In this document: positions 1-8,366 of the stretch, one piece after another
How positions within the stretch are numbered: the stretch's first letter is position 1
Layout: each line of letters opens with the position of its first letter
Assembly: GCA_963814865.1 (NCBI GenBank)
Contig: CAWFEN010000014.1
Span: 744,001 to 808,000 of the forward strand
From: AP-15 sp963814865
GTDB lineage: Bacteria > Pseudomonadota > Alphaproteobacteria > ATCC43930 > CGMCC-115725
Direction: 5' to 3'
DNA: 64,000 bases
Notes under the pieces: model-generated
The model's database searches: none
Told to the model about the DNA's origin: nothing
The model's input: the letters and a program-made list of their open reading frames with translations, nothing else
Made by a program: the position numbers and the translations under genes

Positions 1-96
1 CAACCCGATGGCGGACCATTTTTCGTCCGATTTCCAATACGGCACGGCAAGGTCCCACGCGTCTCGCAGAAATCCCCGCTCCGTGTCCGCCGCCAT
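1..96 (-). CDS. Partial ABC transporter, SbmA/BacA-like (N-terminus only)
   Basis: The reverse strand reads ATG at 96-94 and stays open for 32 codons to the window edge. The peptide begins MAADTERGFLRDAWDLAVPY and continues WKSDEKWSAIGL. A short soluble head followed by a PYWxSxExW-type stretch just before the first membrane helix is typical of SbmA/BacA-like ABC exporter-type ATP-binding/permease proteins. That assignment rests on pattern memory from 32 residues, so the family is tentative. It is transcribed away from mmcB, with 75 bp between the two starts, which presumably holds divergent promoters. Confidence 0.45.
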   Translation of the reverse strand, partial: MAADTERGFLRDAWDLAVPYWKSDEKWSAIGL

Positions 97-171
97 TGAT
101 GCTCTCCGCCGATCTACCAAACCGATTTACCGGATTTAAGGGTTTATACGACGTATGGTGCGCCGCCGGTC

Positions 172-633
172 ATGCTCGTCCCGCCCACCCTCGCATCCAT
201 CTCCGCCGCGCTGCTCGCCCGCGGCGTCTGCCGAGCCCTCGACCAACTCGGCTATGCCAGCCTCGTCGAATTCCCGCTCGCCAACGGGCGGCGCGCCGAT
301 ATTCTGGCGCTCGGCAAGGGCGGCGACCTCGTGATCGTCGAGATCAAGAGCTCGATCGCCGATTTCCGCGCCGATCGCAAGTGGTCGACCTACCGCGAGT
401 TTTCGGATCGCCTCTATTTCGCCGTGGCGAGCGGCTTTCCGCATACGCTGATCCCCGAGGAATGTGGCTTGATGGTGGCGGACGGGTTCGGCGCGGCCCT
501 GTTGCGCGACGGCATGACGGTGCCGCTCAAATCCGGCAGACGCCGGGCGCTGACCTTGCGTTTTGCCCGCGCCGCGGCGGCACGGCTGCGCCGCTGCCTT
601 GATCCCGAGGCGGGCCAGCTTGACGGGACGTGA
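172..633 (+). CDS. mmcB: MmcB family DNA repair protein
   Basis: A 153-residue protein matching the alphaproteobacterial MmcB family, named for SOS-linked mitomycin C resistance in Caulobacter. The fold is restriction-endonuclease-like: residues around 42-66 give RRADILALGKGGDLVIVEIK followed by SSIADFRADRKW. The D...E.K catalytic pattern (Asp in RRAD, Glu and Lys in VEIKSS) is intact, so a nuclease role in repair of DNA damage is plausible. The C-terminal RRRALTLRFARAAAARL segment is also typical of the family. Length is normal. It is monocistronic here and converges on hldE 46 bp downstream. No LexA-type operator was identified by eye. Confidence 0.82.
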   Translation: MLVPPTLASISAALLARGVCRALDQLGYASLVEFPLANGRRADILALGKGGDLVIVEIKSSIADFRADRKWSTYREFSDRLYFAVASGFPHTLIPEECGLMVADGFGAALLRDGMTVPLKSGRRRALTLRFARAAAARLRRCLDPEAGQLDGT

Positions 634-679
634 TCGGCCCAGGTGTCTAGCCGGAGTTTTGTTTCGCCAAGCGGAGGCG

Positions 680-2146
680 TCAAGCCGAACGCGCAAAACG
701 CGCGATCGTTGCCGTCGTGCTGTAGCCGGGAACGATTTCGGCCAGCAGCACCTCACCGCCGGTGCTCTTGACAAAATCTCCGCCGACGACGTCGTCGAGC
801 CGGTAATCGGCACCCTTGACGAGGAGTTGCGGCCGAATCGCGCGAATGAGGTCGATCGGCGTGTCCTCGTCGAAAATCACGATCAGATCGACCGCCGCCA
901 GCGACGCCAGCACGGCGGCCCGCGCCGACTCGGTCTGAACCGGGCGGGTCGGCCCCTTGATCCGCGCCGCCGACGCGTCGCTGTTGAGGGCCACGACGAG
1001 CCGGTCGCATGCCGCCTTGGCCTGCTCGATCAGCGCGACATGGCCGGGATGCAGCAGATCGAAACAACCGTTGGTGAACCCGATCCTGAGCCCCTGGCGC
1101 CGCCAGCGGTCGACGACATCGAGCGCATGCGGGCGCGACACGACCTTGTCGGCGCGATCGGGATCGTGGCCGTCGAGAACGGCCGCCAGCTCGCTGGCGT
1201 AGACGACGGCGGTACCGACTTTGCCGACGACGATACCGGCGGCGATGTTGGCGAGGCGCGCCGCGTCGGTCAGGCCGAGGCCGGCGCCCAGCGCCGACGC
1301 CAATGCCGCCACCGCGGTGTCGCCGGCACCCGAGACATCATAGACCTCACGCGTCTGCGCGTGCTGCACATGTACCGTGCCGTCGGCGGCGATCAGCATC
1401 ATCCCCTCGGCACCGAGCGAAACGACGACCGCGCCGAAGTCGCAGCGCTCGATCAGGGTATGCGCCGCGGCGGCGATCTCGCTTTTCGTCGCGACCGGCA
1501 TGCCGGTCGCATGGGCCAGCTCGCGCCGGTTCGGCTTCAGGATATCGGCGCCGCGATAGCGGATATGATCGCCGCCCTTCGGATCGACGATAACACACGC
1601 GCCGGCGTCGCGCGCCGCGCGGATGATTTCGAGAGCCACCCCTTCGGTCAGCACGCCCTTCGCATAATCGGAGACCACGACGACGCGATGATCCGTCACC
1701 AGCTCGCGCGCCAGCCGCAGCAGATCCTCGCGGATATAGGGATCGAGCGGGATCGCGGTTTCGCGATCGGCGCGCAGCAGCTGCTGGTTGGCGGCGACGT
1801 AGCGCGTCTTGACCGTGGTGGTGCGCTGCGGTTGGACGAGGGCATGCACCTCGGCGCCGGCCTCTGCTTCGAGCAGCCGGCCGACCTCGCGGCCGGCATC
1901 GTCGCTGCCGACGACCGAAATGAACGATGCCGCCGCGCCCAATGCCCTCAGGTTGCGCAGCACGTTTCCGGCCCCGCCCAAGGTCTTCTGCTCGCGCTCA
2001 ATGCACAGCACCGGGATCGGCGCCTCAGGCGACACCCGTTCGACCTGGCCGTAAACATAGTGATCGAGCATGACGTCGCCGATGCACAGCACGCGCGCCG
2101 ACCTCAGCCGGTCGATATAGGGAAGCAAATCGCTGTCGTCGGCCAT
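680..2146 (-). CDS. hldE: Bifunctional heptose 7-phosphate kinase / heptose 1-phosphate adenylyltransferase
   Basis: This makes ADP-heptose precursors for the lipopolysaccharide inner core in the cytoplasm. The N-terminal half is a PfkB/ribokinase-type kinase with GGAGNVLRNL near residue 57 and the anion-hole motif VSGAGDT around residues 271-277. The C-terminal half is a nucleotidyltransferase with TNGCFDLLHPGH near residues 358-369. The chosen ATG (MADDSDLLPY) gives 488 residues; the frame is open 15 codons further upstream, but those residues do not look conserved. It lies about 90 bp downstream of smr on the same strand. A fused kinase-transferase is the common proteobacterial form. Confidence 0.95.
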   Translation of the reverse strand: MADDSDLLPYIDRLRSARVLCIGDVMLDHYVYGQVERVSPEAPIPVLCIEREQKTLGGAGNVLRNLRALGAAASFISVVGSDDAGREVGRLLEAEAGAEVHALVQPQRTTTVKTRYVAANQQLLRADRETAIPLDPYIREDLLRLARELVTDHRVVVVSDYAKGVLTEGVALEIIRAARDAGACVIVDPKGGDHIRYRGADILKPNRRELAHATGMPVATKSEIAAAAHTLIERCDFGAVVVSLGAEGMMLIAADGTVHVQHAQTREVYDVSGAGDTAVAALASALGAGLGLTDAARLANIAAGIVVGKVGTAVVYASELAAVLDGHDPDRADKVVSRPHALDVVDRWRRQGLRIGFTNGCFDLLHPGHVALIEQAKAACDRLVVALNSDASAARIKGPTRPVQTESARAAVLASLAAVDLIVIFDEDTPIDLIRAIRPQLLVKGADYRLDDVVGGDFVKSTGGEVLLAEIVPGYSTTATIARFARSA

Positions 2147-2236
2147 CGGCAGTTTGTCGTTACGGCTATGTCGGCGGTGTTGTGGCGGCAACCGGACCCG
2201 CTTGCAAGAAAAACGTGTGCCGGAGATCCGCCCGGC

Positions 2237-2740
2237 TCAGCGGCGCCGGCGCAGCAGCACATAGAGCGCGCCGCCGCCGCCGTGGCGCGGCTGGGCCGGC
2301 GCGATCGCCAGGATTTGCCGCCGCAGCTCGGCCTCGGCGAGCCAGCGCGGGACCGCGCTCTTCAGCACCCCCGGCCCATTCGGACCGAGGCCGCGCCCGG
2401 TAATGACGAGCAGGCAGCGCCGTCCCGCAACGCCCGAGGCCGCGACAAAGCCGGCAAGTGCGCGATGGGCCTCCCCCTGCGTCATCCCGTGCAGGTCGAG
2501 CCGTGCCTCGATCTGATGAAGACCGCGCTTCAGACGCTCGGCATTGGCCCGGTCGATCCCGGCAAAGCGGTCCAACCCGGGCGGCGGCGCCGCAGTCTTC
2601 GCGGGCGGCGGATCCGGCGGCGATAGCGGCGGGGAGACCGGCGGCGGGGAGACCGGCGGCGGGGAGACCGGCGGCGCGCGGCCCCGCAGCGGTGTTATCC
2701 CGCGAACCGCATGCGACCACAGCGAGCTGTCGTCAGGCAT
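2237..2740 (-). CDS. Smr/MutS2-type domain protein
   Basis: A 167-residue protein with a C-terminal Smr (small MutS-related) domain, a DNA/RNA nicking or binding fold. It shows LDLHGMTQGEAHRAL, then TGRGLGPNGPGVLKSAVPRW and a closing HGGGGALYVLLRR, which are the family's LDLHG, TGKG and HGG-G signatures. The N-terminal third is a low-complexity linker containing three PPVSP-type repeats encoded by a 15-bp tandem repeat. The start ATG at 2740 overlaps the end of lutC by 8 bp (ATGCCTGA), suggesting translational coupling. In related genomes this gene usually follows mltA directly; here lutABC sits between them. Confidence 0.85.
   Translation of the reverse strand: MPDDSSLWSHAVRGITPLRGRAPPVSPPPVSPPPVSPPLSPPDPPPAKTAAPPPGLDRFAGIDRANAERLKRGLHQIEARLDLHGMTQGEAHRALAGFVAASGVAGRRCLLVITGRGLGPNGPGVLKSAVPRWLAEAELRRQILAIAPAQPRHGGGGALYVLLRRRR
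2630..2674. repeat. Three perfect 15-bp tandem repeats
   Basis: The unit CGGGGAGACCGGCGG occurs three times head to tail at 2630-2644, 2645-2659 and 2660-2674. The unit length is a multiple of three, so copy-number change would keep the smr gene in frame and only lengthen or shorten its Pro/Val/Ser linker. Confidence 0.9.
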
Positions 2741-3461
2741 CCGATCCCGGCTGTTCACAGTCTTCAGCTGAAGTCGCTGTCTGCCCATCTTCGACCAAAA
2801 TCACATGAAGACGCCGCGGTCCGTGCGCGCCGAGCACGATCCGCTGCTCGATATCCGCGGTCCGCGACGGGCCGGTGATGAAATTGACCGTCCGCGGCAG
2901 CCCTTCGGCCCGCCCGGCGCGCACACGGTCCCAGCCATCTTCGTAGGTGGCGACGACCTGGTCGGCGCGCAGGATGACGATATGGGTATCCGGCAGAAAA
3001 TTCAGCGTTGTCGGTGTATCCGGACCGGAAATCAGCAGCAGGCTTCCCGTCTCGGCAATCGCCGCGAGGCACGGAGCAACACTGACCGCATCCGCCGCCT
3101 CGGCGCGGCCGCGGCGGATCTGCAGCAGCGGCCGCGTCGCCCACGGGATCGCATCGAGGCTCGGATCGGGCGCCATGACCAGCTCGGCAGGCAGGTTCTC
3201 GGCCGCAAGGTAGTGCGCCAGCGCCTCGGGCACCGCCGCCATCGAATCGACCCGGGTTACCGTCGTCTGCACCTCCTCGGCCATCGCCACGAAGAGTTCG
3301 ATCTGGCCGCGATGGTCCAGCGCCGTCGCCCGCGCCGGGACCGGGTTGCGCCGGTGCGCCGCCACCCGCGCCTGCAATTCCGCCTCGGTGTCGGGGTCGA
3401 GCCGGCCGCGCTTCAGCGAGCGCCGGATGCCGGCGAGGATCTGCTCGCGCGCCGCGCTCAT
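2733..3461 (-). CDS. lutC: LutC/YkgG LUD-domain lactate utilisation protein
   Basis: A 242-residue LUD-domain protein, the third component of the LutABC L-lactate dehydrogenase complex. The region LAAIAETGSLLLISGPDT around residues 131-148 is the conserved AETGS segment, and the C-terminal part (VNFITGPSRTADIEQRIVLG) carries the GPSRTADIE signature. The start overlaps the 3' end of lutB by 4 bp (ATGA-type), so the two are probably translationally coupled. The end overlaps smr. Only the operon context ties it to lactate, since LUD proteins share little active-site sequence. Confidence 0.87.
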   Translation of the reverse strand: MSAAREQILAGIRRSLKRGRLDPDTEAELQARVAAHRRNPVPARATALDHRGQIELFVAMAEEVQTTVTRVDSMAAVPEALAHYLAAENLPAELVMAPDPSLDAIPWATRPLLQIRRGRAEAADAVSVAPCLAAIAETGSLLLISGPDTPTTLNFLPDTHIVILRADQVVATYEDGWDRVRAGRAEGLPRTVNFITGPSRTADIEQRIVLGAHGPRRLHVILVEDGQTATSAEDCEQPGSDA

Positions 3462-4888
3462 TTACGCGCTTCGGCTTTGCGCCGCGCCGCCCAGCGGCTG
3501 TGAAAGCTGCGGCCCTCCGGCGCCGGCATATCGCGGACACCGGTCCAACCAGCCGCCAGCGGCAGCGCACGAAACCGGCCCCGCCGGCTGCCGGCCCAGC
3601 CGAGCACGCGGCTCGCGATCTCGGCAAGGACATGATAAAGCGTCGGCCGCTGCGCTACCCAGGCCCAAAGCGAGAGGCCGGCCCGGTACACGGGCGGGTT
3701 CAGCTTGGCCGCGTATTCCCGCTCGCGCCAATGCCGCAGCATCTTGGGCAGCGGGATCTTGACCGGGCACACGCTCTCGCAGCGCCCGCACAGGGTCGAG
3801 GCGTTCGGCAGATGCCCGGCCTCGGCGATGCCGATCAGGCTCGGCGTCAATACGGCACCCATCGGGCCGGGATAGACCCAGCCATAGGCGTGGCCGCCGA
3901 TCGCGGCATAGACCGGGCAGTGATTGATGCAGGCGGCGCAGCGGATGCAGCGCAGCATGTCGTGGAATTCGCCGCCGAGCATTTCGCTGCGGCCATTGTC
4001 GAGCAGGACCACGTGATATTCATCGGGACCGTCGAGATCGTCCGCCCGGCGCGGGCCAGTCGAGATTGTCGTATAGGACGAAAATTCCTGACCCGTGGCC
4101 GAGCGCGCCAACAGGCGCAGCAAGGTCGCCGCATCCTCGTGGGTCGGCACCAGCTTTTCGAGGCTGGCGACGACGATGTGGATCCGCGGCAGGGTCTGGG
4201 TCAGATCGCCGTTGCCTTCGTTGGTCACGATGATGCTCGACCCGGTCTCGGCGACGAGAAAATTGGCGCCGGTGATGCCGACATCGGCGGCGAGAAACCG
4301 CGCGCGCAGGATCTCGCGCGCCTCGTCGCACAACTCGCGCGGCTCGGCGAGCGGGCGCGCCGGATCGCGCCCGCGGTGCTCGGCACGGAAGGTGTCGGCG
4401 ACCTGTTCCTTGACCAGGTGGATCGCCGGCGCGATCAGGTGGCTCGGCGGCTCGTGGCGCAACTGGATGATATACTCGCCGAGATCGGTCTCGACCGGGG
4501 TGATGCCGTTCGCCTCCAGGTGCTCGTTGAGGCCGATCTCCTCGGCGATCATCGACTTGCCCTTGGTAACTGTCCGTGCGCCGACCGAGCGGCAAATCTG
4601 CAGCACCGCGGCTCGCGCCTCCTCCGGCGTGCGCGCCCAATGCACCGTGCCGCCGGCGGCCGAGACGTTTTCTTCATAGAGCTCGAGATAGAAATCGAGA
4701 TATGCCAGCGTGTGGTCCTTGATCGACCGCCCGGTCTCGCGCAGCGCCTCGAACTCGGGAAGCCGCGCGACGGCGGCGCGGCGGCGCGCTGGAAACCCGC
4801 TCTGCATCATTCCAAGCGCATGCTGCAGATTGACGTTTGCAAGCCCGGCGCGGGCGTTTGCTTCGAAGCTGCGGCTCGTCGCGAGCAT
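3458..4888 (-). CDS. lutB: LutB iron-sulfur lactate oxidation subunit
   Basis: A 476-residue electron-transfer subunit of the LutABC complex oxidising L-lactate to pyruvate. The N-terminal LUD domain includes TVTKGKSMIAEEIGLN and VAETGSSIIVTNEGNGDL. It is followed by two 4Fe-4S clusters: Cys314-x2-Cys317-x2-Cys320-x3-Cys324-Pro, then Cys367-x2-Cys370-x3-Cys374-Pro. The second site shows only three Cys in its core; the fourth ligand is probably the AxG-region residue usual in the family. The gene lies 24 bp after lutA and overlaps lutC. No LldR/LutR-type regulator is adjacent, so induction is unclear. Confidence 0.94.
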   Translation of the reverse strand: MLATSRSFEANARAGLANVNLQHALGMMQSGFPARRRAAVARLPEFEALRETGRSIKDHTLAYLDFYLELYEENVSAAGGTVHWARTPEEARAAVLQICRSVGARTVTKGKSMIAEEIGLNEHLEANGITPVETDLGEYIIQLRHEPPSHLIAPAIHLVKEQVADTFRAEHRGRDPARPLAEPRELCDEAREILRARFLAADVGITGANFLVAETGSSIIVTNEGNGDLTQTLPRIHIVVASLEKLVPTHEDAATLLRLLARSATGQEFSSYTTISTGPRRADDLDGPDEYHVVLLDNGRSEMLGGEFHDMLRCIRCAACINHCPVYAAIGGHAYGWVYPGPMGAVLTPSLIGIAEAGHLPNASTLCGRCESVCPVKIPLPKMLRHWREREYAAKLNPPVYRAGLSLWAWVAQRPTLYHVLAEIASRVLGWAGSRRGRFRALPLAAGWTGVRDMPAPEGRSFHSRWAARRKAEARK

Positions 4889-4912
4889 GCGTGCAGGCTC
4901 CTGCCGGCTCGT

Positions 4913-5686
4913 TCACCGCGGCGCGCCGATCGGCGCGGTCGCTTCCGTCATTCCGGCGAGCACCTCGGCGACATGACGGACCTCGATCCGCCGGCCTTGA
5001 CGATAGAGCTTGCCCGCGATGTTGAGCAGACAGCCGAGATCGCCGGCCAAGACCGCCTCTGCACCGGTGGCGACGATATCCGACGCTTTGTCGGTGATCA
5101 TCTTGTCCGAGATATCGGGGTATTTGACGCAGAAGGTTCCGCCGAAGCCGCAGCACACCTCCGCCCCCGGCAGCTCCCGCAGCCTGAGCCCGGCAACCGA
5201 TCCCAAGAGGCGGCGCGGCTGGAGCTTGACCCCGAGCTCACGCAACCCGGAACAGCCGTCGTGATAGGTCACATCGCGGTCCCACCGCGCCGCGACCGCC
5301 TGCATTCCGCAGATATCGAACAGGAACGACACCAGCTCCCAGGTCCGCTCCGCGAGGCTCTGCGCGCGCGGCAGCACCGCCGGATCATCGGCGAAAAGCT
5401 CCGGGTAATGCTGACGGATCATCCCGGCGCAGGACCCCGATGGGGCGACGACATAGTCGTAACCGGCGAATGCTTCGAGCACCCGCAAGCCGATTGCCTT
5501 CGCGGCGGCGCGGCCGCCCGAATTGTATGCCGGCTGGCCACAGCAGGTCTGGGTGTCGGGGATTTCGACAATGCAGCCTGCTTCCTCCAGCAGCTTGATG
5601 GCGGCAAAGCCGACCGTCGGCCGGAACAGATCGACGAGGCAGGTGACGAAGAGTGCTACGCGCAACGGCGGTTCGGCCATCATCAA
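4913..5686 (-). CDS. lutA: LutA cysteine-rich (CCG-domain) lactate oxidation subunit
   Basis: A 257-residue protein with two CCG (cysteine-rich) domains, the LutA/GlcF-like component of the L-lactate oxidation complex. Motifs include VTCLVDLFRPTVG at the start, TQTCCGQPAYNSG near residue 47 and EVCCGFGGTFCVKYPDIS near residue 180. These Cys pairs bind iron-sulfur or heterodisulfide-reductase-like clusters. It is the first gene of lutABC; the 111 bp between it and mltA should hold the promoter unless it is transcribed from the Tim44-mltA unit. Three consecutive Met codons make the exact start uncertain by two residues. Confidence 0.92.
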   Translation of the reverse strand: MMMAEPPLRVALFVTCLVDLFRPTVGFAAIKLLEEAGCIVEIPDTQTCCGQPAYNSGGRAAAKAIGLRVLEAFAGYDYVVAPSGSCAGMIRQHYPELFADDPAVLPRAQSLAERTWELVSFLFDICGMQAVAARWDRDVTYHDGCSGLRELGVKLQPRRLLGSVAGLRLRELPGAEVCCGFGGTFCVKYPDISDKMITDKASDIVATGAEAVLAGDLGCLLNIAGKLYRQGRRIEVRHVAEVLAGMTEATAPIGAPR

Positions 5687-5797
5687 CCGGTCAAAATTCG
5701 CAAGCCGCCGGAAACTAGGAGCTTTGCCGTCGCCGAATCAATCCTCTGGCCGAGCTGGGCCGCAGCCGCGGCCCGGATAGCGGGCGCACATCGCCCG

Positions 5798-6988
5798 TCA
5801 GCGCCAGGCCGCCTCGGCGCTAAGACGATCGGCGACATTGCGCGGCAGCAGCAGGTAATACCGCCCGCGCGCGTTCATCGCGCCGGCTCGACCGCCGGCG
5901 ATATCCCCCGTGCCCCAGAAGAAGTCGCCGCGCACCGGGCCTTTGATCGCGCCGCCGGTATCCTGCGCCACGACGAGACCGCGCACCCGCTGGCCCGGTG
6001 CGAACCGCTCGTCGGCCATGATCCAGATCGGTACCCCGAGCGGGACGAACGCCGGATCGACGGCGAGGCTGCGCTCCGGTGTCAGCACGACGTGTTCGGC
6101 GCCGACCGGGCCATCGCCGTGGATTTCCCGAAAAAAGACATAGGACGGATCCTCGCGGCACAGGGCATCCGCCGCCTTGGGATGCTGCACCATCCATTGC
6201 CGTATCGCAGCCATCGTCACCTTGTCGCGTGGGACTGCGCCGCGTTCGACGAGAAGCCGGCCGACCGCAACATAGGGCTGTCCGTTCTGCCCATCATACC
6301 CGACCCGGACGGTCCGGCCATCGTGCAAAAGGATTCGCCCGGAGCCCTGGATCTGCAGGAAAAACGCATCGATCGGATTATCGACCCAGAACAATTCGAG
6401 GCCGCGTCCGGCAAGCGCGCCGTCTTCGATCCGCGCCCGGGTGAAATCAGGTGCTGCGCCGAGATCGGGCGGCCGCCGGTAGATCGGCGTCTGGTAGCGA
6501 CCGTGCCGGTGCCGTGCACCATTCAGCTCGATCTCGAAATAACCGGTAAAAAGCCCGTCCACATCGCCATAATCGGCCACCGCCACCGGCCGAAACCGCG
6601 TTTCGAAGAACCGCCGCGCGGCGGTGTCGTCGTCCGCGGACAGCGCCCGCGCCGCGGCGCACAATGCCCGCCAATCGCCGACCCGGCCGGCATCGGCCCC
6701 GCCCGGCGCCGCGTCGAACGGCGCCGCATCGGCACGGACCAGAAACCGGGTACACGACCGGAGAAACACCGGGACCGCCGCCGAGACCCGATCCTCGCTC
6801 CAGCCCGCGAGCTGGTCGAAGCCGGTCGGCACCAAGGTCAACCGTTCCGGTCCGCTGTCGCGTACCAAGGCGAGAGCCAGCAATCCCGCAACGACTAGCG
6901 ACGCCGCATGGCCGAGCGTGCTTCGCGGCGAATGGTCAGTCGCTGCCCGTCGCGACAAGAGCCCAGTTCGGATCAGCCGACCGGACAT
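5798..6988 (-). CDS. mltA: Membrane-bound lytic murein transglycosylase A
   Basis: Cleaves peptidoglycan glycan strands to 1,6-anhydro products. The MltA barrel is seen at GLFTGYFEIELNGARHRHGR, and the 3D/DPBB domain ends with VVAQDTGGAIKGPVRGDFFW then GTG. The Asp in AQDTGG is the expected catalytic acid. The N-terminus has a hydrophobic stretch (LVVAGLLALALV) but no clear lipobox, so it may be membrane-anchored. The start is uncertain: the frame is open to an ATG at 7057, but it overlaps the Tim44-like gene. I chose the internal ATG at 6988; a TTG close to the upstream gene's stop is also possible. Confidence 0.85.
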   Translation of the reverse strand: MSGRLIRTGLLSRRAATDHSPRSTLGHAASLVVAGLLALALVRDSGPERLTLVPTGFDQLAGWSEDRVSAAVPVFLRSCTRFLVRADAAPFDAAPGGADAGRVGDWRALCAAARALSADDDTAARRFFETRFRPVAVADYGDVDGLFTGYFEIELNGARHRHGRYQTPIYRRPPDLGAAPDFTRARIEDGALAGRGLELFWVDNPIDAFFLQIQGSGRILLHDGRTVRVGYDGQNGQPYVAVGRLLVERGAVPRDKVTMAAIRQWMVQHPKAADALCREDPSYVFFREIHGDGPVGAEHVVLTPERSLAVDPAFVPLGVPIWIMADERFAPGQRVRGLVVAQDTGGAIKGPVRGDFFWGTGDIAGGRAGAMNARGRYYLLLPRNVADRLSAEAAWR

Positions 6989-7604
6989 CGCGCGCAAACG
7001 TCCAGTAATCGGTCTTCTCGATTGGATGCTCGGGATCGCCGTCGACGATGCTGCCATCCACCGCGCGGGTCACATTGATCTGATGCGAGATCAATTTGAG
7101 CGTCATCCGAGCGGTTCGACCCGACAATTCCGCCGCGACGATATCAACACTGTCGAGGCGCTCGATGCGCGTCTCGAGCGTTTCCTTGGCGCCGGCCCGT
7201 TCGTCGATCGCGGCGGCGAAGCGTTGCTCGACCTCGTCACTGAGCAACGACCGCAGGGTCGCCTTGTCGGCCTTGGCAAAAGCGCTGACGATCATCTCAA
7301 AGGCGCCGCGCGCACCCTCGATGAAGTGCGACGGGTCAAAACTCGGATCGGCGCGGCGAATCTTGTCGAGCCCACCGGCCACCCCGTCAGCGGATTCGAC
7401 GCCGGCCGCTACGGGCGCCGCAGCCTGGTCCGGCTTGACGGCTGCTCCTACCTTCTCCGGAACCGGCGCCGCGCGCCGCATGAAGGCATCGCGCCGGCGT
7501 TCGTTGCCGGTGCGCCGGCCGAGAACGCTGCGCAACCGCAACACCAGGAAGCCGGCGATCAGCGCAAACAGGATAATGTCGAAATATTGCTGAAAATCGC
7601 CCAT
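6936..7604 (-). CDS. Tim44/TimA family adaptor protein
   Basis: A 222-residue protein of the bacterial Tim44/TimA family. It has one N-terminal membrane helix (YFDIILFALIAGFLVLRLRS), a charged linker, and a C-terminal Tim44-like NTF2-fold domain (FDPSHFIEGARGAFEMIVSA, then DYWTFARDVRSADPNWALVA). It sits in the inner membrane facing the cytoplasm or periplasm and is thought to help envelope protein handling. It is divergent from secB with 255 bp between starts and is followed by mltA with overlap, the usual alphaproteobacterial arrangement. The fxsA gene often found between Tim44-like and secB is absent here. Confidence 0.87.
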   Translation of the reverse strand: MGDFQQYFDIILFALIAGFLVLRLRSVLGRRTGNERRRDAFMRRAAPVPEKVGAAVKPDQAAAPVAAGVESADGVAGGLDKIRRADPSFDPSHFIEGARGAFEMIVSAFAKADKATLRSLLSDEVEQRFAAAIDERAGAKETLETRIERLDSVDIVAAELSGRTARMTLKLISHQINVTRAVDGSIVDGDPEHPIEKTDYWTFARDVRSADPNWALVATGSD

Positions 7605-7859
7605 CGCCTTATGGCCCTGCTGCCCGCACGCCCGAACCGCTTCGCGGCTCGAACATGGTCATCGGATCAGATGGGGCGCCGGCGGCCTTACGGCAAGCAC
7701 AGCCGGCATCCGCCGGACGACGCTGGCCGCCGGACCGAGGCGTTGCCGAACCAGGCCGATCCGTGCTAGCCAGCCGGCTCCACGGTTCTGGCCCTGCACG
7801 CGGTTCCCGGGCGCAGTGCGGATCGCAGACGGGTCGCGTCACTCGCTCGGGAGAGGATC

Positions 7860-8363
7860 ATGGCGGAAGAGATCCGAGGCAACGGCGAAACCGGCGCGTT
7901 GCCGCCGGTCGCGGATGTGCAGGAGCCGCAACAGCTGATCGTCAACGTTCAATACATCAAGGATTTGTCGTTCGAAAATCCGCGAGCCCCGCAAAGCCTG
8001 ATCCAACAGGCCACCCAGCCGGAAGTCGCAATCAACGTCGATGTCAAGGCGCGCAATCTCGGCCCCGAGGTCTTTGAAGTCATCCTCAGCATCAACGTCA
8101 CCGCGCGAGCACAGGGTGAGCCGGTATTCCTGGTCGAACTCGCCTATGCGGCGGTGGTGACGATCAAAAATACGCCGGAGGCGATGCTGCCGCCGCTGAT
8201 CCTGGTCGAGACGCCGCGGATCATTTTTCCCTTTGCCCGGGCCGTAATCGCCAATGCGACACGCGACGGCGGTTTTCCACCGCTGATGATCAACCCGATC
8301 GACTTTGCCGAATTGCTGCGGCGCCAGCAGGGAGCAGCGACCGGCGGCGTAACCACCGTCTGA
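7860..8363 (+). CDS. secB: Protein-export chaperone SecB
   Basis: A 167-residue cytosolic chaperone that holds preproteins unfolded and passes them to SecA. Conserved features are QYIKDLSFENPRAPQS near residue 32, NVDVKARNLGPEVFEVILSI, VELAYAAVVTI and the C-terminal LLVETPRIIFPFARAVIANA-type stretch with GGFPPLMINPIDF. Length is typical for alphaproteobacteria. A GGAGAGGATC sequence just before the ATG acts as ribosome-binding site. It is the only plus-strand gene in the block between hldE and the putative origin, divergent from the Tim44-like gene and convergent with dnaQ, whose stop is 3 bp away. Confidence 0.97.
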   Translation: MAEEIRGNGETGALPPVADVQEPQQLIVNVQYIKDLSFENPRAPQSLIQQATQPEVAINVDVKARNLGPEVFEVILSINVTARAQGEPVFLVELAYAAVVTIKNTPEAMLPPLILVETPRIIFPFARAVIANATRDGGFPPLMINPIDFAELLRRQQGAATGGVTTV

Positions 8364-8366
8364 CCG

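Noticed and set aside
563..2626. Long plus-strand open frame of nearly 690 codons
   Set aside because: It is antisense to hldE and smr, is Arg-rich, and has no family signature; GC-rich third positions on the real strand keep the opposite frame open.
3500..6898. Plus-strand open frame of over 1,100 codons opposite lutB, lutA and mltA
   Set aside because: The minus-strand genes have complete catalytic motifs; this frame is compositional shadow.
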